Shown here: piece by piece, positions 1 to 5,176 of the stretch
Numbering within the stretch: the first letter of the stretch is position 1
How the letters are laid out: every line of letters begins with the position of its first letter
Assembly: GCA_946538795.1 (NCBI GenBank)
Contig: CAMNGY010000106.1
Location: 1 to 6,213, forward strand
Direction of reading: 5' to 3'
Length of the DNA: 6,213 nucleotides
From: an uncultured Treponema sp.
GTDB taxonomy: Bacteria; Spirochaetota; Spirochaetia; Treponematales; Treponemataceae
The notes under the pieces: model-generated
What the model saw: only the letters and a program-made list of their open reading frames with translations
What the model was told of the DNA's origin: nothing
The model's database searches: none
Translations under genes and position numbers: made by a program

Positions 1-1398
1 CGTGTAGAAGACTGCCGTCATCACCTGCTCCCCGCCGTTGGCAAAGACCTCCATGCTGTATTTGTCAAGCACGACCCTCAGGCGGAGCCCCGGCTCCGTG
101 CGGAACAGGCGGCTTTCCTGCACGTGCAGCAACGCGCGTCGGCTGCCCGAAAAGCGGCGGTCCAGGCTGAGCGTGCCCTCATAGGGGCGGTACACGATGT
201 CCGTGTGGAAGCCCAATCCTTCGGCAAGCCTTATGCGGAACACATGGCAGGGGGAATCCCCGGCATCAGGCCTGATGTCCAGCTCCATGTCCACGAGCCT
301 TCCATGCAGGCCCTCAAGCCGCTTTTCGCCGCTGAAGCAGAATTCCCCGCCCGCAAGCTTCGCGCCACGGAATCTTTCCAGCTCGCGCACAGGCTGCTGA
401 ATCAGCCTCCCGTCGCGGACGGACAGCTCGCGGGGCAGCGTCATCTGCGACGACCACGCGCCGCCTTCCCGTATGGCACATCCGTCCCAGTTCTGCATCC
501 AGGCAATCATGATCCTCCTGCCGTCCGGCGCGAGCACGGTCTGTGGCGCGTAGAAATCAATCCCGTAATCGATGCACTGGTTCTGCCTTTCCCTGAAGCA
601 GCCCGTCTTCTCATCGAAATCCCCGATGATGCAGGCAGTCCCGTTGCCGCTGTGGTACTCGCCGTCCGCGACCATATCCTGCGGGCTGAGGACCAGGAGC
701 TGGTTTCCGTCCAGGGAAAAGAAATCAGGGCATTCCCACATCCTGCCGAGCCTGCCGTGGTTCCCGGCCAGCACTTTCCAGAAGCTCCAGCGGAAACCGT
801 CCCCGCTCTCGTACAGAAGGATCTGCCCGCTCCCGTCGGCGGCCCGGCTGGCCACTGCGCAGCAGAAACTGCCGTCTGACTTCCGCCATATCTTGGGGTC
901 ACGGAAATCGGCGGTGCTCGCTCCCTCAGGCAGCATGGAAGAGCTTATGACGGGGTTCCCCTCGTACTTCTTGTAGTCAGCTCCGTCACCTGTGGCCAGG
1001 CACTGGACCTGCACGTCGCGTATGCCCCCGTCCGCAAGCTTCTCCTGCCTGACCCCGGTGTACATGAGCAGCTGCCTGCCGTCGTCCAGCCGGGTCGCGC
1101 TGCCAGAAAAGCAGCCGTCGCAGTCATAGGGGGCATCCGGGGCCAATGCGGCAGGAAGGTATTCCCAGCGCAAGAGGTCCTCCGAGACGGCGTGCCCCCA
1201 GTGCATGGTGGCCCAGTGCATGCCGTACGGATTGTACTGGTAGAACAGGTGGTATTTCCCGCCATAATACGAGAAACCGTTCGGGTCATTCATCCAGCCG
1301 CAGCAGGGAGTCAGGTGGAACGCGGGCCGCTCATCCTCCCGGATGAGGGCGGCCGCCTTACGCTCGTAATCCCGTGCGTCTTGCAGTCGCCCGCTCAT
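1..1398 (-). CDS. GH32 beta-fructosidase / sucrose(-6-phosphate) hydrolase, 3' end cut off
   Basis: This gene encodes a glycoside hydrolase family 32 enzyme, which removes terminal beta-fructosyl units from sucrose, sucrose-6-phosphate or fructo-oligosaccharides. My translation reads 466 residues in frame to the window edge. The three catalytic blocks are present: WMNDPNG at 35-41 (nucleophile Asp38), FRDP at 165-168 (transition-state Asp167) and ECPD at 222-225 (acid/base Glu222). FSGSA (97-101), DYGIDFYAPQ (277-286) and IAWMQNW (299-305) also fit the family. The C-terminal beta-sandwich is well advanced (MEVFANGGE near 449-457), so perhaps 20-40 residues are missing. There is no signal peptide, so it should act in the cytoplasm. 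The ATG lies one base after the binding-protein stop (TGA-T-ATG), with a weak GGGG ribosome site 7 nt upstream, suggesting translational coupling. Because an ABC importer delivers unphosphorylated sugar, the natural substrate is probably a free fructoside, not sucrose-6-phosphate; this is inference. Confidence 0.95.
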   Translation of the reverse strand, partial: MSGRLQDARDYERKAAALIREDERPAFHLTPCCGWMNDPNGFSYYGGKYHLFYQYNPYGMHWATMHWGHAVSEDLLRWEYLPAALAPDAPYDCDGCFSGSATRLDDGRQLLMYTGVRQEKLADGGIRDVQVQCLATGDGADYKKYEGNPVISSSMLPEGASTADFRDPKIWRKSDGSFCCAVASRAADGSGQILLYESGDGFRWSFWKVLAGNHGRLGRMWECPDFFSLDGNQLLVLSPQDMVADGEYHSGNGTACIIGDFDEKTGCFRERQNQCIDYGIDFYAPQTVLAPDGRRIMIAWMQNWDGCAIREGGAWSSQMTLPRELSVRDGRLIQQPVRELERFRGAKLAGGEFCFSGEKRLEGLHGRLVDMELDIRPDAGDSPCHVFRIRLAEGLGFHTDIVYRPYEGTLSLDRRFSGSRRALLHVQESRLFRTEPGLRLRVVLDKYSMEVFANGGEQVMTAVFYT

Positions 1399-1399
1399 A

Positions 1400-3073
1400 T
1401 CAGTTCCCCATCGACGCGTAGTATGCGTCAAGATATTTCTGGTAGAGGGCCAGGTAGTCGTCCAGGTGGTAGGAGTCCAGCTTCTTGCAGAAAGCCTGCC
1501 AGTCCTGGTCGCTGAAGCCGTTCATCACCCAGTCGGACTTGACAGCGTTGATCGTCTTGCTTATGTCCGCCTGCAGGGTGGAAAGCTTCTCCGTGTCCTC
1601 GCGCGTCATGAAGACGTTGGGGTACACGTACTTCTCGTTCACGTCGGGCGTGTAGTAGTCCTTGATCCAGTCCAGGCGGTACTGCGCGTCATCGGGGCAG
1701 GTGACGTACACGCCGTAGTACTCGTCCAGTATGGCGAGGGGGCCGTTGACGGACTCGGCCTCGCGAACTTCCACGGGGGAAGCGTCACCGAGCGGGGCAT
1801 GCTTGAGCATGGTCTTGCCGGAGGCGTTCTCGCCGAGCACGAAGATGTCAAAGTCATCGTCCTCGCCGTAAGTCCCCCAGTTGTTCTGCGGGGACTGGAA
1901 GGGGTCGTACATCTGGTCAAGCCAGGCGCAGACGAGGGCAGGCTTCTTCGCAACAGCCGTGACGACGCAGCGGCCGCGGTCAAATCCGCTCGTGAAAGAC
2001 CCGTTCTGGGCGGTCAGATTGCGCACGTCGGCGGTCAGCACGGGAAGGGGAACCCAGTCCGTCAGGTTCGCGATGTTCGCAACGTCCCAGCTGAAGCAGA
2101 CACCGTACCTGCCGGACTTGCCCTTGGACACGTAGGTGGACCACTCCTGGGTGAATGACTCCGGGTCAATCAGCCCCTGCTCGTACAGGCGGTGCAGCCA
2201 TTCGCAGCCCTTCCTGAACCCTTCCTGGTTGGCGCTGCAGATGACCTTGCGGCTGTCCGTGACGGCGATGTGCCGGCCCTTGTCCGCATCCCCGTAGCCC
2301 TCGCCGAAGCCGTTGATGAGCACGAAGGGGTCCTGCCCTCCGTCGTTCATGATGCATGACATGGGGATGATGCTCCCGTCTATGTTGAACTGCTTCTGAA
2401 TCCGCGCGGCATTGTCACGGAAGGCGACGAGCGTCTTCTCGAATTCGTCCGTGTTCGTCGGGAGAGGAAGGCCCAGGAAATCCAGCCACTTCTTGTTGAT
2501 GAAGCTCATGTTGTCTATGACCTGGATGGCCTCCTTGCCTGAGCCGAGCTGCTCGATCCAGGGCAGGGCCCAGATGTGCCCCTCGGAGTCCGTGCACATC
2601 GCGCGGTACTCCGGGTATTTGTCGAACACCGCCTTCAGGTTTGGCATGTAAGCGTCTATATACCCCTCAAGGGGAATGATGATGCCCTGGTCTGCATACT
2701 TGAGCAGGCTGGAGTCATTGAAGTTCGCCGTGAAAACGAAGTCCGTGAGTGTCTTGGGGTTGGCCATCGCAAGCGTAATCTTGTCGTTCCACTGGTCGCC
2801 CTGCATGGCGGTCCACTTTATCTCAACGTTCGTCTTTTCCTGCAGGCGGCGGAAAATCGTCCGCTTGTTGGGGTCGGACTCCGTGTTCGCCGGGAAGCTC
2901 GTCATGCCCGTCAGCACGACCTTCTCCTTGAGCGGGAAGGCGAGAGTGGCGGGATCCCCCTGCTCTCCCTCGCCCTTGTTAAGCGCGCCCTGCTGCCTGC
3001 CGCCGCAGCCGCAGAGCACCGAGCCTGCCAGCGCAAGGGCGGCAAGGCATGTCATTCTCATCATCTTTTTCAT
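1400..3073 (-). CDS. ABC transporter sugar-binding lipoprotein (LplA/FusA-like, CUT1)
   Basis: This is the extracellular solute-binding protein of the importer, 557 residues, the large size class seen in Bacillota LplA/FusA-type lipoproteins. Residues 1-22 form a lipoprotein signal: basic MKKMMRM, a hydrophobic core, then lipobox Leu20-Cys21-Gly22 before the lipid-modified Cys23. A linker rich in Gly, Gln and Glu follows to about 42. The mature part starts with a strand (KEKVVLTGM, 49-57), and SDPNKRTIFRRLQEKTNVEIKW-like sequence (66-87) is typical of the N lobe. PQNNWGTYGEDDDF (395-408) and the charged helical C-terminus (490-553) also fit the family. The start is supported by GGAGG at 3080-3084, 6 nt from the ATG. 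A 54-nt gap separates it from the permease upstream, and the GH32 gene follows after one base. By gene order it resembles pneumococcal FusA/SusX, which binds fructo-oligosaccharides; ligand identity here is inferred. Confidence 0.95.
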   Translation of the reverse strand: MKKMMRMTCLAALALAGSVLCGCGGRQQGALNKGEGEQGDPATLAFPLKEKVVLTGMTSFPANTESDPNKRTIFRRLQEKTNVEIKWTAMQGDQWNDKITLAMANPKTLTDFVFTANFNDSSLLKYADQGIIIPLEGYIDAYMPNLKAVFDKYPEYRAMCTDSEGHIWALPWIEQLGSGKEAIQVIDNMSFINKKWLDFLGLPLPTNTDEFEKTLVAFRDNAARIQKQFNIDGSIIPMSCIMNDGGQDPFVLINGFGEGYGDADKGRHIAVTDSRKVICSANQEGFRKGCEWLHRLYEQGLIDPESFTQEWSTYVSKGKSGRYGVCFSWDVANIANLTDWVPLPVLTADVRNLTAQNGSFTSGFDRGRCVVTAVAKKPALVCAWLDQMYDPFQSPQNNWGTYGEDDDFDIFVLGENASGKTMLKHAPLGDASPVEVREAESVNGPLAILDEYYGVYVTCPDDAQYRLDWIKDYYTPDVNEKYVYPNVFMTREDTEKLSTLQADISKTINAVKSDWVMNGFSDQDWQAFCKKLDSYHLDDYLALYQKYLDAYYASMGN

Positions 3074-3127
3074 ATATATCCTCCAAAAAATGAATTCTTC
3101 CGAATATCCTTTTTCCTATTCTTTTAT
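3074..3127 (-). other. Intergenic gap with strong ribosome site before the binding-protein gene
   Basis: This 54-nt AT-rich gap between the second permease and the binding protein is the only sizeable spacer inside the operon. It contains GGAGG at 3080-3084, 6 nt upstream of the lipoprotein ATG. I see no convincing terminator, hairpin or promoter pair in it. A dedicated strong site fits the usual need for more binding protein than permease; that reason is inference. Confidence 0.7.
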
Positions 3128-4042
3128 CTATCCCTTTATAGAACCGGCCATAATCCCGCTGTCAAAGTACTTCTGGAAGAAGGGGTACATGACAAGCAGG
3201 GGAAGGCTGGACACTATGATCGTCGCGTACTTGAGCAGCTCCGCAAGCTGGGCGCGGGCGGCAGTGCTCTGCATGTCGGCGATCATGCCCGGCTGCGGCT
3301 GGTTCTGGATAAGTATGGAGCGGAGCACCAGCTGGAGCGGCTGCTTGGCCGCGTCGTTCAGGTAAATCATCGCGTCAAAGTAGCTGTTCCACATGCCGAC
3401 GAACTGCCAGAGGGCGAGCACCGTGATAAGCGGCGTGCAGACCGGGAGCAGGATGCGGAAGAAATAGGTCAGCTCGCTCGCCCCGTCCACGAAGGCCGCC
3501 TCCTGCAGTTCCTTCGGCACGCCCCGGTAGAAGGTCCGGGCGATTATCATGTTCCACACGCTGAAAGCCCCGGGCAGTATGAGAGCCCAGACGCTGTTCA
3601 GCAGGCCCATGTCGCTTATCAGCAGGTAGGTGGGGATGAGCCCGCCGCCGAAGAACATCGTGATGACAAAGATGACGTTGAAGAAGGCCCTGCCCCTGAA
3701 GTCAGGCCGGGACATGGGGTATGCCGCCAGCATGGTCACGACAACGGACACAACCGTGAAGAGGACCGAATAGACAATGGCGTTCCTGAAGCCCGTCCAG
3801 ATGGCCTTGTTGGAAAGCACCCTCTCGTATGCCGTCAGCGTCCATTTGCTGAAGTCCATCGTCACCCCCTTGTTCTGCAGGGTGACGGGGTCTATGAACG
3901 ATGCGACCACGATGTAGACCATGGGGACTATGATTGCCAGGACGAATGCCCCCAGGAGTATGTATCCTGTTCCGATTATGAGCTTGTCCTGCCAGGAGGC
4001 CCTGATGAGCGGGCCCCGCGTCATTTTTGCTGCCTGTTCCAT
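3128..4042 (-). CDS. Sugar ABC transporter permease, LplC/YtcP-like (MalG family)
   Basis: This is one of two membrane subunits forming the import channel, 304 residues from the chosen start. The EAA loop that docks onto the ATPase is clear at 173-188 (ending EAAFVDGA, preceded by GVPKELQ). About six membrane segments are visible, roughly at 23-48, 88-108, 119-141, 148-168, 201-220 and 270-290. The C-terminus (YPFFQKYFDSGIMAGSIKG) is the characteristic end of this subfamily. Two in-frame ATGs compete. The first, at 4048, sits only 1 nt from the GGGGG at 4050-4054, whereas the second, at 4042, is 7 nt away, so I prefer 4042. The longer form adds only Met-Gly. The ribosome site abuts the stop codon of the upstream permease (TAA at 4057-4055), so the two are probably translationally coupled. 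It should pair with the neighbouring LplB-like permease. Confidence 0.95.
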   Translation of the reverse strand: MEQAAKMTRGPLIRASWQDKLIIGTGYILLGAFVLAIIVPMVYIVVASFIDPVTLQNKGVTMDFSKWTLTAYERVLSNKAIWTGFRNAIVYSVLFTVVSVVVTMLAAYPMSRPDFRGRAFFNVIFVITMFFGGGLIPTYLLISDMGLLNSVWALILPGAFSVWNMIIARTFYRGVPKELQEAAFVDGASELTYFFRILLPVCTPLITVLALWQFVGMWNSYFDAMIYLNDAAKQPLQLVLRSILIQNQPQPGMIADMQSTAARAQLAELLKYATIIVSSLPLLVMYPFFQKYFDSGIMAGSIKG

Positions 4043-4054
4043 TCCCATACCCCC

Positions 4055-4951
4055 TTACAGTCCCTGGTCGTCGTTCATCTTTGAGGTCACCTTGTTCACG
4101 ATAAGGAGCATGATGACGTTTATCACGGTATTGAAGAGTCCCACCGCCGTGGAGAAGCTGTAGTCCCCGTCAAGGAGCCCCTTCTTGTACACGTAGGTCG
4201 CGATAATCTCCGAGCTCGCAAGGTTCAGGTCTGTCTGGAGGGCAAAGGCCTTCTCAAATCCGATGCTCATGATGTTGCCCGCCTGAAGGATGAACTGGAT
4301 GATCACCATGTCCTTTATGGCAGGCCACTCCACCACGCGTACCTCCTGCAGCACGTTCGCGCCGTCCAGTATGGCCGCCTCCCTCAGCTCCTGGCTGACG
4401 CCCGAGAGGGCCGCCGTGTACATGATGGAGCCCCATCCCGCCCCCTGCCAGATGCCGCTCGCTATGTAAATGCTGCGGAAGGCTCCCGGCATGGTCATGA
4501 AGTTGATCTGGGTCTCCAGGAACTGGTTCAGCGGCCCAGTAACGGACAGCATGATCCTGACGATTCCGCAGACGACGATGACCGAAACGAAGTTGGGCAT
4601 GTAAAGTACCAGCTGGATGTTGCGCTTGACCCCGCTGCTCTGAATGCGGTTGAGCAGGAGGGCAAGGATGATCGGCACCGGGAAGCCCCACAGGAGTCCG
4701 TAGACGCTCAGCTTGAGCGTGTTGGCCAGGTATGAGAGGAAATCCGGCGAGGACAGGAAGCGGGAAAAGTGCTTTAAGCCCACCCAGCGGCTTGAGAGCA
4801 GCCCGCGTATGGGGTTGTAGTCCTGGAAAGCAATGAGAATTCCGCCCATCGGTATGTAGCGGAAGATGATGGTAAGCGCGAGAGCCGGCAAGAGGAAGAT
4901 GACGTACAGCTGCCAGTGCTGCCGCATATAGCCTAGTGTCTTAGACCTCAT
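4055..4951 (-). CDS. Sugar ABC transporter permease, LplB/YteP-like (MalF family)
   Basis: This is the first gene of the operon and the partner membrane subunit, 298 residues. The N-terminal block YIPMGGILIAFQDYNP (32-47), followed by a WVGLKHF-type sequence (56-62), is the signature of the LplB/YteP branch of CUT1 permeases. The EAA loop is at 185-199 (SQELREAAILDGANV region). Membrane segments are likely near 14-32, 79-100, 112-134, 163-183, 213-235 and 264-286. The start is fixed by a strong GGAGG at 4957-4961, 5 nt upstream of the ATG. Transcription should begin about 44 nt upstream, near 4995. No ATP-binding subunit is encoded in the window; importers of this branch commonly use an ATPase encoded elsewhere (MsmK or MsmX type). 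Confidence 0.95.
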   Translation of the reverse strand: MRSKTLGYMRQHWQLYVIFLLPALALTIIFRYIPMGGILIAFQDYNPIRGLLSSRWVGLKHFSRFLSSPDFLSYLANTLKLSVYGLLWGFPVPIILALLLNRIQSSGVKRNIQLVLYMPNFVSVIVVCGIVRIMLSVTGPLNQFLETQINFMTMPGAFRSIYIASGIWQGAGWGSIMYTAALSGVSQELREAAILDGANVLQEVRVVEWPAIKDMVIIQFILQAGNIMSIGFEKAFALQTDLNLASSEIIATYVYKKGLLDGDYSFSTAVGLFNTVINVIMLLIVNKVTSKMNDDQGL

Positions 4952-4956
4952 AAAGT

Positions 4957-4961
4957 CCTCC
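4957..4961 (-). promoter_or_regulatory. Strong ribosome binding site of the LplB-like permease gene
   Basis: GGAGG on the minus strand, 5 nt upstream of ATG 4951. This is the best ribosome site of the operon together with that of the binding protein, and it fixes the start of the first gene. Confidence 0.85.
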
Positions 4962-4976
4962 GTAAAAAAATGTCAC

Positions 4977-4992
4977 AATGCACTTTTGCATT
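4977..4992. promoter_or_regulatory. Perfect palindrome, candidate LacI-family operator (downstream copy)
   Basis: AATGCA-CTTT-TGCATT is a perfect inverted repeat with 6-bp arms and a 4-bp centre. It lies at about +4 to +19 of the predicted operon transcript, a classical position for a repressor to block initiation. A diverged copy lies 31 bp upstream. Assignment to the neighbouring LacI regulator is inferred. In RNA the same bases could form a short AU-rich hairpin. Confidence 0.6.
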
Positions 4993-5001
4993 TTCAAGAA
5001 A

Positions 5002-5030
5002 ATTGTAAAAGCACTTACGCATTTTGTCAA
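5002..5030 (-). promoter_or_regulatory. Sigma-A promoter of the sugar-uptake operon
   Basis: On the minus strand TTGACA (5030-5025) is followed by a 17-nt spacer and TACAAT (5007-5002), which is a perfect -35 box and a five-of-six -10 box at optimal spacing. The predicted start is the G at about 4995, giving a leader of roughly 44 nt that carries the GGAGG of the first permease gene. Operator-like repeats lie in the spacer and just downstream of the start, so repression by the neighbouring LacI protein is the expected control. Seen directly: the boxes and spacing. Inferred: use in the cell. Confidence 0.85.
5008..5023. promoter_or_regulatory. Imperfect palindrome, candidate operator (upstream copy)
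   Basis: AAAGCACTTACGCATT matches the downstream palindrome at 13 of 16 positions and retains the outer GC...GC half-site bases. It fills nearly all of the spacer between the -35 and -10 boxes of the operon promoter. The centre-to-centre distance to the other copy is 31 bp, close to three helical turns, so two bound dimers would face the same side of the DNA. Confidence 0.5.
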
Positions 5031-5101
5031 GAAAAAATTGTGCAAAATCGGCTTTTTTTTTACACTTGATGCATAACAGCCTTTCTTTTCCTTATAATGC
5101 C

Positions 5102-5120
5102 TGTAAAATCGATTTTTACA
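5102..5120. promoter_or_regulatory. Perfect inverted repeat TGTAAAA-N5-TTTTACA, unassigned operator
   Basis: The arms 5102-5108 and 5114-5120 are exact 7-bp complements around a 5-bp centre with a CG step. It lies between the two gene starts, about 20 bp upstream of the regulator -35 box and about 70 bp upstream of the operon -35 box. It resembles a LacI-family site in having a central CG, but it is longer than a standard 14-bp catabolite-response element. The binding protein is unknown. Confidence 0.45.
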
Positions 5121-5132
5121 AAAAAATTATTT

Positions 5133-5151
5133 ATTGTGCATTTGACACAAT
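5133..5151. promoter_or_regulatory. Inverted repeat ATTGTG-N7-CACAAT over the regulator -35 box
   Basis: Two perfect 6-bp arms (5133-5138 and 5146-5151) flank a 7-bp centre, and the -35 box of the regulator promoter lies across the right half. The same ATTGTG half-site occurs at 5037-5042 on the plus strand and at 4974-4979 on the minus strand. A protein bound here would compete with RNA polymerase. Which protein binds is unknown. Confidence 0.45.
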
Positions 5152-5170
5152 CACTGTTATGTATTACAGT
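5142..5170 (+). promoter_or_regulatory. Promoter of the LacI-family regulator, predicting a leaderless message
   Basis: TTGACA (5142-5147), a 17-nt spacer and TACAGT (5165-5170) form a good sigma-A promoter on the plus strand. Seven bases beyond the -10 box is A5177, the first base of the regulator ATG, and no Shine-Dalgarno sequence precedes that codon. The promoter overlaps two inverted repeats, at 5133-5151 and 5153-5170, so autoregulation is plausible. Confidence 0.6.
5153..5170. promoter_or_regulatory. Inverted repeat ACTGT-N8-ACAGT overlapping the regulator -10 box
   Basis: Five-base arms (5153-5157 and 5166-5170) are exact complements, and two further inner pairs match. The right arm coincides with the -10 box. 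It could be an autoregulatory site, but arms this short can arise by chance in AT-rich DNA. Confidence 0.25.
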
Positions 5171-5176
5171 AAAAGT

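Larger units (their letters stand above)
4977..5041. repeat. Imperfect tandem repeat of about 31-34 bp in the operon promoter
   Basis: Unit A (4977-5006) and unit B (5008-5041) align along their whole length. Both contain a GCACTT..GCATTTT core, then CAAGAAAA, then ATTGT. Unit B carries a GT insertion before CAAG and two extra A residues. The -35 box (TTGACA) lies in unit B and the -10 box at the end of unit A, where the -35 equivalent has become TTGAAA. The promoter therefore appears to have formed over a local duplication. Confidence 0.65.
4952..5176. other. AT-rich divergent control region
   Basis: This 225-bp region separates the leftward operon from the rightward regulator and is far richer in A and T than the genes on either side. 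It holds both promoters, the tandem operator-like repeat near the operon side, a T-tract at 5053-5061, and three inverted repeats near the regulator side. I see no small ORF with a ribosome site and no RNA gene in it. Confidence 0.8.

Noticed and set aside
124..879. A 251-codon plus-strand open frame opposite the GH32 gene
   Set aside because: It lies wholly antisense to the GH32 catalytic domain, whose motifs are intact, and its translation has low-complexity composition typical of a shadow frame.
2576..4084. A 502-codon plus-strand open frame opposite the binding protein and second permease
   Set aside because: It runs antisense to two clear gene families, its product is rich in His, Arg, Glu and Gly with no recognisable domain, it crosses the real intergenic gap, and I saw no ribosome site supporting it. 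It is a by-product of GC-rich coding on the other strand.
4964..4992. Intrinsic terminator or attenuator in the operon leader
   Set aside because: The hairpin has only six mostly AU pairs, and the U-tract is separated from the stem by six bases, so it should not terminate efficiently.
5066..5098. Alternative regulator promoter, TATAAT at 5093-5098 with TTGATG at 5066-5071
   Set aside because: The -10 box is perfect but the spacer is 21 nt, too long for normal sigma-A use, and at 17-nt spacing the -35 position reads TGCATA. It could be a weak secondary start, so I did not annotate it as a promoter.
5102..5120. Standard catabolite-response element (cre)
   Set aside because: A cre is a 14-bp pseudo-palindrome of the TGWAANCGNTNWCA type. 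Here the TG and CA ends are 19 bp apart, so it does not fit, although a related protein might bind.
5133..5151. CRP-type binding site
   Set aside because: The arms look like TGTG...CACA, but the spacing is 7 rather than the 8 bases of a TGTGA-N6-TCACA site, and the inner A/T of each half-site is missing.
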